64,000 nucleotides of DNA from positions 235,270 through 299,269 of the forward strand of contig NW_002476161.1 of NCBI RefSeq assembly GCF_000189635.1, written 5' to 3'. The DNA comes from Tetrahymena thermophila SB210 (lineage: Eukaryota > Ciliophora > Oligohymenophorea > Hymenostomatida > Tetrahymenidae). Below the pieces are notes generated by a model, which saw only the letters and a program-made list of their open reading frames with translations, had not been told where the DNA came from and ran no database searches. A program made the position numbers and the translations under genes. Below, piece after piece: positions 51,201-63,691 of this stretch; position 1 is the stretch's first letter, and every line of letters starts with the position of its first letter.

Positions 51201-52469
51201 CTTGGCTATTCATTCTAAATCACTCCAGGTTTCCTAAATATTTTATAAATTAATTATTTAATCATTAAAAATAAAATAAATTTTGTTGCATTTTTGAGAT
51301 ATTTACAATTATTTTTTGAGTTATGAAGAGAGTTTAGGCAGTTTAATGTCACTCAATGATTTTTTCATATCATTTAAATCAACTTAAGAATTTATTTGAG
51401 CTTTCTGACTATTTTTTATTTCTGAATTTGTTGCATTTTCTTATGCTTAGTTACTATTTATAGCATGAAAGGAGTTACCATTATTATTACTAATTTACTA
51501 ATTTTACGAGTTTTACTAACTTTGATTTGCATATTCATTTAGCAACGATAAGATATTATTTTAATTTTATGATGTATTTTAGGAATGATTTTGCTAATTT
51601 TAATATTGATTAGCCATATTTTATTGTTGCATTTATGAACTCGTTGATGTTGCGTTATTTCCATTACCATTCATACTATTGTTATTACTGATCTGCATAT
51701 TTCCTTTAATTTGCTAATAAGTTTTTTTAATATTTTTCTAGCCATTTGCAAGTCCATTGCTCGTTTATCCTAAATTTGTATTTATTTAACCATTCATCAC
51801 TCTTTTAATATCATCTTGAAATTCATTCCTCTGCTAAATATTGAATACTTAACTATCTAAGACTATGGGACTTTTAGAACTATAATTCTACATTGCATTT
51901 GAATTTAGAGTCTTTCTAGCATGCTGCATATCATTGTCTAATCAAAAATAAAGATATATTAATTTAACAAATAAAGATACTTGTAAAATTGGTGCTATGT
52001 TTCTATTCAAATATCATTTTTAGTAATTAAAAAATATTGTTTTGAATCGAATATTTATTATATAATTTTTGTTAAAATAAATGTACGGCTGTTAGCTCTC
52101 AAATGGTTAAATTGTATAACCTATTGACTGTTTTGATTTGATCTATTTTAAGTTTTATTTCCACTTGATGCATTTCTTTACCTCTAATTTGCCTTCTATT
52201 ATATTTTAATTGCATTTTTCAATCTTGTAAATATGTTCTTAGATTATTAATATAATTATTTTTACATTTGATATGCTATTTTAAAATGGACTAACTAACT
52301 AGTTTTAATAAATGTCTCCCCTTGAATTTGACTATTCCCTCATTTTTTCTGTGCTTTTATTTCTTTTTTCGAAGGCCTAAATATTCGCATTATTAATTTA
52401 GCTATTTATATGATTATTTCCGTTAGATACTAGCATCATTAGCTTATTATTCAACTAATTAGAACTCAT
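48287..52469 (-). CDS. PP2C-family protein phosphatase with ~930-residue low-complexity N-terminus
   Basis: Seven minus-strand exons, 52469-52121, 51937-51307, 51233-49285, 49157-48996, 48934-48641, 48573-48395 and 48337-48287, total 1204 residues plus TGA with all phases consistent. The C-terminal ~270 residues are a PPM/PP2C catalytic domain: AVCDGHGVYG (Asp958), FSGSTCVLLLI, ANAGDSRAII, LSRDHKPDDPEE, GGRV, GLAMARSFGD, ILASDGVWEFISNEDV and EVVDDITCILIFLS at the end. The metal-binding Asp residues are all present, so an active Mn/Mg-dependent Ser/Thr phosphatase is expected. The N-terminus is Q/N/S-rich with a poly-Q block, resembling the kinase gene's tail. The catalytic core is split by short introns while the disordered part is one long exon. 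Exon 1 and its junction are the least certain; the catalytic part is firm. Confidence 0.92.
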
Positions 52470-54047
52470 TGATATTTTTGTTATCAAGCAAGCTAATTTC
52501 ACTAATCAATTTATACAATTAATATTTAATAGATAAAAAATAATCTTTTTCAAAGACTTCATTGAAAAATATGCATAAAATTTAATATTTACTATGAATT
52601 TTAAAGATTTATGATTCTTTAAGCTCTTTTATCTTTATAAAATTACTTTTTTTAACACTAATCAAAAATCATATGATTTAGTGATAATAAGTCCAAAAAA
52701 TTAGTACCATTGCTTTAAATATCATATAAACATGCACATATATTTTTTTTTATAATATTTAATAATCGCACCACAAAGTATATAGTAAAATAATTGAATC
52801 AATGAGTAGTAGTTATCAAGAAATCTTCTTCAATTCAAATTAAGCAATTCTATAAAGTTCTTAAATTTAAAAAAAATATTTTTCTTTCATTATAGTTCTA
52901 TATATTAAAACCTTGCATTGAAAAAATTATTTTTATAAGTTATTATTTTATTTCTTTAATTTGCTTTAATATTTATAAACAAACAAATACGAAATTTAAA
53001 ATTAACTCAATTAATTTCAAAAAACAAAAAAATTTATTATTATTGTTTTCACATTAACAAATTAATAAATTGATTATGAAAATTTAATGTTAATTTATTA
53101 TTTTGCTGAAAAAAAGTGTATCTCAATTTAATTTTTAATTAGCTGAAAAATTCAAAAAGAAATTAACAAATTTTTTAATGAATTTTGTAGAGACATTTGC
53201 ACTATTTTCAAACCAATTAATAATCTTTTAGCATAAAAGTTGAAATCTTTACAATTTCTTTAAATCTAATTTGTTAAATTGTAATAATCAATCTAAATTT
53301 GAAAGCGCAAATAGGGTTTTTTTAATTAATCATTTATCATTTAGATTATAAATAAATGGTGCAGATGGTTTGATTAAATTTTAAATTAGTTTTAAATTAA
53401 ATATTTTGGTAAAAATAATTGGCTAGAATGTCCATTCAATCAATAGATTGAAAAATGAGAAAGATGGAATAATTAATATGATTAGGAGATTAGGAAAAAA
53501 TTAATAAGACAATTATTTAATTTAATTATTTGTGTATGATAATTTAAATAGAAATTACATGTGCTTTGTATGATTGCAGCTTTTATTGAACGATAGCTAA
53601 AAAATGAATAAAAATGTTAGCTAATTTCAATAAAAGTTTAAAAAAAAAAATATGGGTGGACTCATAAATCAAAAAATGAATGTAAAATATAATGCAAAGA
53701 AAGCATGGAGATAAGAAAGAAGCAGAAATGATACATAATAAACAGAAATAGCTTACTAAAAAAAAATAAAAATTAATTGAATGTATTTAGATAGGAAGAA
53801 AGAAAATTAGTTAAAAGAAAAATATAATTTTAAAGGATGTAAGAATACATTATTATAATAAATTTGTAATTAAAAAAAATAAATAATTAAAATTCTAAGT
53901 TTCCTAGTTAATAAATAGCAGGATTATCATAATTCTTTAATCAAAAAACTAAGAAGAAAGGAAAGAAACTACCTATTCTCATATATACTCAAGAACCCAT
54001 TAAAAGCAAAAACAAATAGAAGTAAACGCTTCATTTCAAATTAATAC
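52470..54047. other. Intergenic region between divergent genes
   Basis: AT-rich, with A-rich runs around 53640-53830. No convincing gene. The last ~100 bases upstream of 54048 are probably leader of the zinc-finger gene. Confidence 0.55.
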
Positions 54048-55592
54048 ATGGCTAATCGTTAATATCAATAAAGTAACTTGATTCTCCATTATTTTTTCAC
54101 TCTTTTTTAAGAATAAAATAAATTGCGCCTTTTTAAGCAAAATAAGATTTTAACTTGCCCATCAAAAACTCTTCCACAAACCTAGGACGAAATTAAAAAT
54201 GATCTCAAAATAAAAAAACTCAAATAATTTGATAAAAGATGGCCCCTTTTAAGAGATATATTGATTTATTGATCTATAACAAAGTGTTTTCCTTTTATTG
54301 GCGCCCTTTATTTAGACTCTCTGATTAAAAACTTTAAAATAAAATAAAATTAACATTTAAAATATTAAAATTTGCATAAAAATAGTGAATCCTGAAGAAA
54401 ACGCAAATTACTATTAAGAATCCTGCAAGCTTTATTTAGCTAACGTTCTCCTAACATGCTAAGTAATTCAATAATTATTTGAATTTTTAGTGCTTGTTCA
54501 GTAAATTTTTAAAAGTAGCAGTTAAATCCAAAAAGCTTGAATAAAAAGTTAACTAACTAGAAAGTTTTTAGTTATGTCCATGATTGGATAAATAACAAAA
54601 TGGATGTTAAAGGGAAACCTAAAATGACAAATAAATTAATAAATAAATAAACAAACAAACAAAAAAACGTGTAATAAATACCTTATTTTTAAAATAATAA
54701 ATAGTTAAAGGAATTACTCAACGAAAAGAATGAACTCCTTGATAAAATTGAAAGATTGGAGGTAAAGATATTAGTTTTATTGTATTTAATTTTAATTGAT
54801 TGTATGAACAACTATTTACCATGCAAAATTTTAATTTTTTACATAATCCAAAATAAAAGGGAAACAAACCTTTATAATAGCAATCACGCTTTTTAACAAT
54901 AAAAATAATTAATAAATATTAAGTTACTAAATTAATATTTTTTAAAAAACTAAATAAATTAATTAATTAGCCAAATTAATTAATATTAAAATTCTTATAT
55001 AATTCCTAATCTTATTGCTCTTAAATTATATTAGAAATCATAAAAAAGAAGAACTGCTGAAGAAAGCAACAATGGTATTTAGGGTGGTGGATCCAATAGC
55101 AATTTTGCAAATGACAAAAAAAGAATAAGAAGAGCAGCCAGTCAAATTGAAAGAAACTACAGATGTCCTGTCGCGAACTGTGAAAAAAGTTATGGGTATA
55201 TTTTATTTAACTCTCTAATCTAATCGAAACAATTCTACCTTCATTCAAATTTAATAAAATATTTTTACACACAAAAACAGATCTGAAAACTCTTTGATAT
55301 AGCATGTAAAGATTAAACATCCCGAAGCAGACATAAAATAAGTTATCAGCCAAATAAATATGTAATTCACTAAAAATAAATAAATAAGTAGTTGCTTAAC
55401 TATACAATTTATTTTTAAAATATCTTTTAATCATTTAGTACTACATAACAATAAAGCTAACAAAATACTAACATTTAAAATGACGACTAAAGTTAAGACT
55501 ATGAAAGCTCACAGTAATAAAAAAAATAGAAAAATAATGAGCGTGAAGATGATGATGATGAGGAGGATGATGACGATGAAGATGATGAATGA
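54048..55592 (+). CDS. Small coiled-coil C2H2 zinc-finger protein with acidic tail
   Basis: Seven proposed exons: 54048-54072, 54386-54462, 54491-54547, 54705-54761, 55035-55195, 55281-55361 and 55439-55592. They total 203 residues plus TGA. Exon 1 ends in A and exon 2 starts TG, making a split ATG codon (QYQQ|MNPEENANYY). A leucine-rich coiled coil (KSKKLEQKLKELLNEKNEL, then LDKIERLE) leads to a basic stretch (KKRIRRAASQIERN). One C2H2 finger follows, CPVANCEKSYGSENSLIQ then HVKIKH (C-x4-C, H-x4-H), split by a phase-2 intron. It ends in a ~20-residue Asp/Glu run. It is probably nuclear and may bind DNA as a coiled-coil dimer (inference). The weakest point is the 28-nt intron at 54463-54490; a GTTCTC donor at 54445 giving a 46-48 nt intron also keeps the frame. 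Confidence 0.75.
54073..54385 (+). other. 313-bp first intron with a GC-rich island
   Basis: Unusually rich in G/C words for intron sequence here (TTGCGCC, CTTGCCCATC, GATGGCCCC, GGCGCC). GCGCC near 54125 and GGCGC near 54298 could pair across ~170 nt. One frame continues from exon 1 to a TGA at about 54280 (ending RWPLLRDILIY), so intron retention would give a 75-80 residue product. Either a nested ncRNA or an alternative coding exon could explain the composition. Confidence 0.45.
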
Positions 55593-56654
55593 GTTGAGTT
55601 ACGAAGTTGTAGTTAGTTAGTAGACTTTGCTAAAAGTAGTCTACAAACACATCCTTCTAATTTAATTCACTTGCCTTACACTTTGCAACAAATCTTGTCC
55701 TTAATATAAAACAAATTACTATAAAAAAACTGTTTAATAGCAAGTCTCTATTGAATTAAAATTATATAATAAAAAATATTTAACAGACTTTTACTTAATT
55801 TTGGGAATAGATAAAAGATTTCTCATGGTAAAGTAGAATTAATTACTTATTCTTAATATTGCGATTTAATTGCACTCAATATTTACTCACTTTTTATATC
55901 ATTCGTTTGTTTGTTTCTTTGTTTATCTTTCTATTTTCCTTAGATCGATTGATTCTTCATTTATAATTACAAAAAATATTATATATCTTAAACTTTAAAT
56001 TCATTCATTTATGTTTGATTAATTTCCGAATTATTTTTGATTTTCATGTCAAGTAATTAATTATTTAGCTCAGCTAATTAAAATAAACTCACTAGTCTTA
56101 ACTAAAATTGCTACAAATGTAAATATAATATCAATATAATAAAAATACTTACTATAAAATAAAAATTAAATTTAAAATATTTTATTTAATTAAAATTTTC
56201 TTTAATACTGTTTTTATTTTTATTAAATTTTCTAAATCTTATATAAATTACATTATAGATTTAATAGTAATTTTATCAAATAAATCAAAAAAATTTTTAA
56301 CAGACATAAAACTTTCCTTCATTTTATCCATATTCTTTCTATAATACTAATGTCAATCCTCTATAGTTTAATTCAAAAATTCCAAGTTTTTAAACTGTAT
56401 TAAAAATTTTGATAGCAAATATTTGTTTGCTGTTAAATAAAAAAAAATGAAACATGCAAGATATAAATTAATAGTTCTTTTTTTAATGTAAAACAAACAA
56501 TTCAAAATTATGATTTTTCATTTAATTAAATAATTTTTCATTTGATATTGTGGTGCATTTATAATAATTATAAATAACATAACTCAAAAATATATTTAAT
56601 TAATTAACTAATTATTTAACAAAATTATTTTTAAAATAAATAAATTATCAAAAA
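55593..56654. other. Spacer between convergent genes
   Basis: 3' flank of the zinc-finger gene and of the kelch gene. AT-rich with no supportable gene; the region 55600-55730 is slightly less AT-rich and is probably 3' UTR. Confidence 0.55.
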
Positions 56655-58180
56655 TCATTTCTTGCTAGGTTTCTTTTTCTTTTTAGCTGCTTATGTTTAG
56701 GGCTTGGGTTTACTTTTAGGCTTAGAATTTTCTCTTTGTGATTCATTTTCAGTTATACTGCTGCTGCTCGAAGTGTTAAGCTTTAGTTTTTCTTCTTCTT
56801 CAGCCTTTTTTTCTATTTCTAACAGTTTTTCAAATGATATATCCTCAATGTCTTCATCCACTGTTTATTTTATATTTTAAAATTAATTATATGCTTGATG
56901 CCAAAAAAGAGTTTTAAATTACAAAATCTATCTTTTATTTTTTCAGGTAACTGTGGGGGAGCTTATTCCAACTAATCTAGATATTTTGTTCCTCCATAGA
57001 GTTCTAATTGGGAAAAAAGTTCTTCGTCTTCTTCTTTGAAAAGACTCAGCTAATCGAGATCATTCGATATACAATTCATTTCGTTTTGAGTGAAGGAAAA
57101 CCCTCCAAAAATAATTATTTACTTTGTTAATTCATTGTAGCAAGTAGCTGCTGAGTATCTATGCTCTGGTTTTTGAGATAGTATTGGAAGACTATTCCAC
57201 TTCTTTGTCTAAAAATCTAACACACTACTCTCAATAACATAATTATCATTTGCTCTGTCATTCCATAAAAAAATTATACTATTTTCATCTATCTTGAAGC
57301 TATACCCATAAGACATATACTTTGGAATTGCCCCCTAATTTAAATAAACATTTGTTTAAAATTTTGCAATTTAATTTATTTATTTATTTATTTTTTTCTT
57401 TTGACATTCAAATATTAATTTCTACTAACAACGAAATGAATTAATTTTTTTAGGTTCATGTTCAAACGTCTAATCTATTCTAAAAAATAAACATTTTACA
57501 TCTTGTGGTATCTATGTCCATATAAGAGTATTTAAATCAAGGATATGTAACTCTGAATGAAAGCATTCTCTATCGAATAGATCGTTGGATTTAGTACCAC
57601 CTATAATAACTAAATGTTCAGACACTATTTCAGCACAGTGAGAATGACGTGGAGCTGGAACTTTCCCTTATGTTAAAACTTTTTCCCATTTATATGTGCT
57701 AATGTCGAATGTATCAAATGCGTTTGTTGGCTGATTATTTTCGTTAAGTCCACCAAACATATAAATCTTAAATTAGAACAATGTTGCTGAATAATTGATT
57801 CTAAAAGTTGATGGTTTTGTGTCTATATTTTTAATTGGAAAAAGCTTTTTTAAGTCAAAGTCAGCACAATATATATGATTCAATTCTTTAGGAATGGAGT
57901 TTTGAATAAAGTAAACTCTATTATTCACATAAAATGATTATTTATGCAGGAATGTTGTATCTAAATTTGTGCAATCATCTGTATTCAATGTTATCTTCTA
58001 CTCAATTTGAAAACTCTACGAATTAATCACTATCTGAACTAACTTTTATGGCCCAGAGCAATGTAGTAATAATATATTTCCTTGCTTGTTAATGTGACAA
58101 CTGCTATTTAATGACTTAGGGTAGGTAGATTTCTTTCTACTTTTTAACCAAAAGTTATATTTGAATTCATTTAAATTCAT
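56655..58180 (-). CDS. Kelch-repeat protein with basic C-terminal tail
   Basis: Three minus-strand exons, 58180-57500, 57334-56923 and 56860-56655, encode 432 residues plus TGA in consistent phase. Kelch-type beta-blades are visible: IYMFGGLNENNQ with TYKWEKV and APRHSHCAE, LVIIGGTKSND with HILDLNTLIWTQI, FKIDENSIIFLWN with VLDFQTKKWNSLP and HRYSAATCY, and IIIFGGFSF. The Gly-Gly pairs and Trp spacing are as in the family. The last ~75 residues change character: acidic (EEDEELF, EEEEKLKL), Ser-rich, then very basic Lys/Pro (KPKSKPKP, AAKKKKKPSKK). Kelch propellers are protein-interaction platforms, and the Lys-rich end could be a nuclear signal; the partner is unknown. No BTB, F-box or other domain is present. 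Confidence 0.88.
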
Positions 58181-59350
58181 TTTTATTTATTATCGAAAAA
58201 TTTCAACTTTTACTTCAAGAACTTAACAATTTTAATTAATTTTTATAAATGATAAATTTTCAAAACTTAAACCATCTCCAAACTTACTTAGAATACTTTA
58301 CGACTCATAGTTCAACCGATAGAAGGATATATTTTGGCATACATATATTATGGAAACATAAGCTAATTTTTATCAAAAATCAAACAAATAAATAAATAAA
58401 CTGATTAAAAAATAAAAGAGCAAATAGATAAATAAATAAAATGAATTTTAATTTTTTTTTGATAAACTTTGTTAACTGGTTATTTATATTATTAAAAACA
58501 TTCTGTACGATTTGATAATTTTTATTACTTAAATATATAAATATATTTTTGTATAACAAAAGCTGAAGATAAATAAAATAAGTATTTTGATAAACAAAAC
58601 ATTTAAATATTGTCTTAAAATTTAATTAACAACAAAAGTTTCAAATGCTACACAAGAAATATTTTAATCAAATTTTAAAAATTCTTAATTAACTGAAATT
58701 AAAAATGTAAATTTGTTATTTTATTTTTAAAAATTAAATTTGTTACCAAAAAAATCTAAGCAAGATTTTAAATTTAAATAATTTGCATCATCTTATACTT
58801 TTTTTCTAAATTTTTACTAAATAAATTTACCCTATACTATATTTATTTATTGCTTAAGAGCATATAAAATATTAATAAAAAAATAGAAAAACCAAATTCT
58901 TAAAAAGAAGACTATTTTAAATTAGAAGTGTCTTATGTTAGAGTAATTACGATATATAGATTTAAAAGTATTTTGTATATTCCTAAAATGCTGATTAAAT
59001 TAAAAAGGCTTAAATTAGTTTATAAATTAATTTTTTATTTGACTTTTAATATTAATTCCTATTTTTCATTTAAAAAATTAAAAAATAAGTTTTTAGCAAT
59101 TCTTTTTTTTATTCCTCATAAAATATTTTAAGTTTTTGATGCAATAAATAATATTCTGTTTGTATGTAGAAAGTTTTTTTTAATTGAAATTTTTGTATTT
59201 ATAGTAATAAGTAATAATATCTGATAATACTCTGATAATAATTGAATAATCTTATTAAGTAATATTTCCATACATAGATAGTTTTTTTTAATAAATTAGT
59301 ATAATATAGTATTTAGAATTTTAAAACATATTTATTACAAATAATTAAAA
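58181..59350. other. Intergenic region between divergent genes
   Basis: AT-rich 5' flanks of the kelch (-) and AGC-like kinase (+) genes. A frame at 58928-59131 translates to A/T-driven Phe/Ile/Lys/Leu sequence and is not credible. Nothing else seen. Confidence 0.55.
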
Positions 59351-61843
59351 ATGGACATGCAAATATCTTCAGATTTGAGAAGATTATTTAGATAGCATTA
59401 GCTTCCTAACGATAAAGGTTTGTTTAAATTGATTTGAATATTAAAATTTTTAATCAAGTTATTATTCATAATAATGATTAGAAATGGAAATAGCTACCTT
59501 TAAAATTTTCTTTTATCCTCACAAGTTCTTAGCAAAAAAGAAAAAAGAAAGATGTCTCATGATAACTGAAAGCAAACTACGTATTTTAACAAATAATCCA
59601 AGAGGCGACAGATCTAGAGATGAAGGTATTTATATATTCAATCATACATTATTTTAAAAATAAATATCACTTCTTAAAAATTAATTCAAAAAGTAATTAA
59701 AAAGAGATAGCTAATTAAGAATATTTGTGCATTTACAACAAGCGAAAACTCAAATTAAATAGTTATTCACTTTCATCAAAATATAGACGAAAGTGATTGG
59801 TAAATAGAATGTTAATAGTAAATAAATTGATTGCATTTTTGTCATGAGCGCTTATTAATTAATTATATTTTTTACTGGAAATCTTAGTAAAACTATTGTA
59901 TTTGATACTTTAGTGAAAGTATATTACTAGAAGAAGAAAGAAAGAATCACTTGTTTTATTATGGTATTTAATAAATTATTTATTAATACTTATAAATAAC
60001 TCAATAATATGATTTTATTAGTAAGAAAAATCTCTAGACAGGTTTGTAACAACTCGTGAAATTAAGAAAAACAATAAAAATAATATGCCTGTTCATGAAA
60101 AATAAGGAGTATTTTTTCATTTTAAAGTCGATACTTACTCTTTAAACTTACTCTATATTAATTTATTTAGAAAAAAACAATATTATTTCTTCCAGAAGAA
60201 GAAATCAAGTAAGAAAATGTGCATTCATCTGAAATTTTATTCAATTTAGATAAACTCACTAAACTAGGTCTTATCAGTGAATCTGAAAAGTCTAAAGTAC
60301 TAAATTAAATATTGTCTATTTATTCATTAAATTTCTTATTAACAATTAATATTAAGGTTTATTTAGTAAAATATGGTGAAAAATCTACAAACAAATTTGC
60401 TCTAAAAGAAATAAAGGCTTCTGACTGTAAAATATCTGAAAAAATACAACTGCAAATAAAAGATAACAGCTATAAACTTAAATTGGTAATCAATTTAATT
60501 TTTAATAAATAAATGAATTCTAAATTATCTTTTAAAAATAGCCTAAAAACTGTCCTTTTCTAATTTAATTATTATATACAAGTGAAGATAATGGAAACCT
60601 TTTCTTTTTGATGCCATATTTTAAGTAAAATGCATTTTGATTATATATAATAATAATTAAAATGTTTTTTTATTTTTAGTAAAGGAGATTTGTAGATGCA
60701 TCTTAGTAAAAATAATAAATTCACTGAAGATTAGTAAATTTATTTTTGAATAATTTAGAATTTACTAATTTTAATAAAAGAGTAAGATTCTTTGCTGTAG
60801 AAATATGTCTAGCTCTTGAAGAATTCCATTCTAGAGGAGTAGTATATAAAGATTTAATTCCAGAAAATATTCTTATCAATGATAAAGGGCATGTATTTTT
60901 AACAGATTTTGGAAATGCCCGTTTTAACATATTGTAAGACGATCACTAACCACCTGATACTATTATTACATGCTATACTGGTAATTAATTATTAAAATAA
61001 ACATTAAAGAAAAAAAAATTTCATTTGAAAGAGGTTTTTAATTTTAAAAAAAGTGTTTCTAAAATTAAATATTTTTGTTCTTCTTAGTTGAAAATTATAA
61101 AATTAAGCCATACATTTAACAAAATAATCATTCATAAATAAATAATTTTCATTAATTAATTTTTTAAAATGAAATTTAATTATTAAATTTGAAACATTAT
61201 TAAATATTTTTTATAATATGAGCAAATCATTTCATCACCAAAAGAAAAATAAATAGATAATAAACATAATATTTATTTATTATAACTAGAAAATAATTAA
61301 ATTTATGAATAATTTTTAGAATAAACTTATTTAAAAATATTTATAATTAAAATCTTAGCCCCTGAGGTTTTAAAAGGAGAAGATTACTCAAAATTAAGCG
61401 ATTATTGGTGTTTTGGTGTTCTTTTATATGAACTTTTAACAGGCGTTCCTCCTTTTTATAGTGAAAATTTAGAATTATAATATAAATTAATTTTAGAAGA
61501 TGAATTAGAATTCCCATCTTTTTTGAATATATCTTATCCTTGCTAGCAACTAATAAAATAGGTAAACTTTTTATTAAAAATTTTATTGTTGAATAACTTA
61601 AATTTATTAAAATTAATTCAGCTTCTCCAAAAAGATCCTAAAAAGAGGCTAGGAAGTGAGGATGGGTTCCAAGATTTAATGAATCACGATTGGTTTCAAA
61701 ACCAATCTTTCGAAGATTATCAAAACTTTAATGTAGAGCCTCTTTATGTACCTCATATTACATTTGAAGCTCCTTATTAGAGAATGCCTCATTTCACTCC
61801 TAACCTCCAACCATAGACAACACAAATTTAATAAACATGTTGA
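59351..61843 (+). CDS. AGC-like protein kinase, possibly a pseudokinase, with PH-like N-terminus
   Basis: Ten exons: 59351-59417, 59482-59625, 60026-60108, 60171-60296, 60357-60485, 60542-60624, 60680-60733, 60781-60980, 61359-61561 and 61622-61843. They total 436 residues plus TGA in phase. Residues ~25-100 resemble a PH-domain core (KERCLMITESKLRIL). The kinase part has ALKEI (Lys157), MPYFNKGDLQMHL, FTEDQVRFFAVEICLALEEF, the catalytic loop YKDLIPEN (Asp253, Asn258), DFG at 271-273, APE at 296-298, SDYWCFGVLLYELLTGVPPF and LLQKDPKKRLG, all of AGC type. Deviations: the Gly-rich loop reads GLISESEKSKV with almost no glycines, the HRD-x-K lysine is Ile255, and the AGC TFCGTPEYL block is shortened. 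Reduced or absent activity is plausible. It ends PQTTQIQQTC. Confidence 0.85.
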
Positions 61844-62138
61844 ACTTGCTAATATAAAAGATTTAAGAATAAATTACAAAAAACATAGAAAATCTTTGTG
61901 ATAGATTTTACAAAGAAGAGAGAAAGTTAGTTTTAAGATAAAATTATTTAAACACAATTATTTTCCTACATTATTAATAATATATTTTTATTTGAAGTAC
62001 AATTTTTGTTTAAAATATTAATTAATATTAATTATATTGTTTATTTTCATCACTACATTTGCAAAGTATATATGTATGCCTTTACTAATTTTTCTAATTA
62101 TGGCTTTATTTATTTTTTTCATTTGAATTTAAATTGAA

Positions 62139-63392
62139 TCAACTTTTTTAGTTACTTTTACTCTTGTTAATAGGCTCTGGAGAATGAATCTCCTTCATCT
62201 CTATATACTCTTCAAAGTTTAATACATCTACAAAAGTTGAATCTCTGTGTCTAGTGTTATTTCTAATATCTGAAGCATGCTTAGAAAGCATTATGAAATT
62301 AGCTGGAACATAAAGAACACCAAATATAATTAATATTGTCCAAGTGTCTAAAAATGGCAATCCAAACAAATACTCAAATTTAAATCCTACAAATGGCTCA
62401 AATATATTTTTAAAGTATCTCATAAAGACGAAGGTCTTTATTTTTTTTATAGTAGCTATACACTCTATACATCCTATCAAAAGAAGCATCAATAAATTCT
62501 AAATATTATCGAAATCTATTAAAAATCCAGAGGTGTCAAAAAGAATTACGAAAATTAGCGAGTATCCTAAAGAAAATGAGTGATTTTGATATAAGAAATT
62601 GTAATAATCTTTTTATTTAAAATCTGTTCTAAAATATGCTTGAGAGCCTATAAATCCACCTATTAAAGCAACAAAATCACCATAAAAGAGGCTTTCTTCT
62701 TTGTTTAATTAGTTAACTCTTATTGAAGCAATAGAAATTTTAGCTGCCAAAGCCATAAAAAAAGCAACATATTCTGAAGTGTAAATTTAAGCTCCCTCTT
62801 TCTTTTTAAGTAAAAGCAAAATGGCTAATTAAATGCCACTAAAAAGATAAGCTCTCAATACTGAAGTATATCCTAAACTGAAAACAAAACACTAAACTTA
62901 CACAAAATCTAACAATCCTAAAAAGGCATGCTCTTTAAGAGAGTATTATGTTGTTTCCTATCCGCTTATGAAATCTCGTGAGTTTTTTGGTTATTTTTCT
63001 TTTAACTGTTTATAGTAAAGGAAAGCAACTAATATCAGATATCTAAAAAATACTTTCTAAAAAGGATAATCATTTCTATCCAATTACTGATATCCAAAAA
63101 ATGTTTAATACTCTGAAAGTTCACTATCTTGAATAAATAAAAATAGAGGTCCTACCATACCAGTCAGCAAAACAACTAACTTAGATATAACTAATATAAA
63201 TTTTTCATTGTTCATAATAGATTTTAGTTTTTGCATGCATTTATTCTTCTTTGACTCGCTTGCATCAGAAAATTTTATCACGTTGTCTTCATATTTTTCT
63301 TAATCATCATTAGCTGGTTACAAATTTTAATTGAGTAGATCGTTGTAATAAAAATCACTATTACTTGATTTTTAATTTTAGTTATTGCTCAT
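62139..63392 (-). CDS. Multi-pass membrane protein, DMT/EamA-transporter-like
   Basis: Single minus-strand exon of 417 codons plus TGA. The first ~65 residues are hydrophilic (Q/N/D/K). About ten hydrophobic segments follow, beginning FILVISKLVVLLTGMVGPLF, including FVALIGGFIGSQAYF and LLMLLLIGCIECI, and ending DTWTILIIFGVLYVPANFIM. The last pair, NIFEPFVGFKFEYLFG followed by a long hydrophobic helix, matches the end of each EamA repeat in drug/metabolite transporters and nucleotide-sugar carriers (a conserved E-P, then a loop, then TM10). The hydrophilic C-terminus (~45 residues) is cytosolic by that topology. The substrate is unknown; the transporter assignment is inference from topology. 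It is the terminal gene of the chromosome and is transcribed away from the telomere, with only ~300 bp between its ATG and the telomere. Confidence 0.75.
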
Positions 63393-63691
63393 TTTCTAAA
63401 TTTAATAAATATCTTTGAATATATTTTAGATATTATTATTTATTTTTGGTAAATTTTGATAATTGTTTGTTTGTTTATCTATTTCTTTATTTTAATTAGT
63501 TTTTGAAAAAGCAAACAAAACTTTCTCTTCAAATTCAAAATTTTTTTGTTAATTTTAAAGCCAATTTTCTCAATATAATTTCTATTTTGGATTTTTAATT
63601 ACTGATAAAATATCATTCCTGATATTTTAAAAAATTTTCTTTTACAAGTTTCAACAGTTTTGTTTTATTTCAACAATTAATTATTAAATTA
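63393..63691. other. Subtelomeric non-coding segment
   Basis: All of the 5' flank of the terminal gene. AT-rich with T-runs and no repeat family other than the adjoining telomere. It must contain the gene's promoter. Confidence 0.6.

Noticed and set aside
60721-60930. Minus-strand frame in the AGC-like kinase gene
   Set aside because: Antisense to exon 8, which carries the catalytic loop and DFG.
60981-61358. A missed mini-exon restoring the TPEYL block in the AGC-like kinase
   Set aside because: A candidate (GAAAATTATAAA near 61091) has an acceptor but no usable GT donor, so I left the direct exon 8-9 join.
63393-63691. Chromosome breakage sequence next to the telomere
   Set aside because: No match to the 15-bp breakage motif seen; it is normally lost when the macronuclear chromosome forms.
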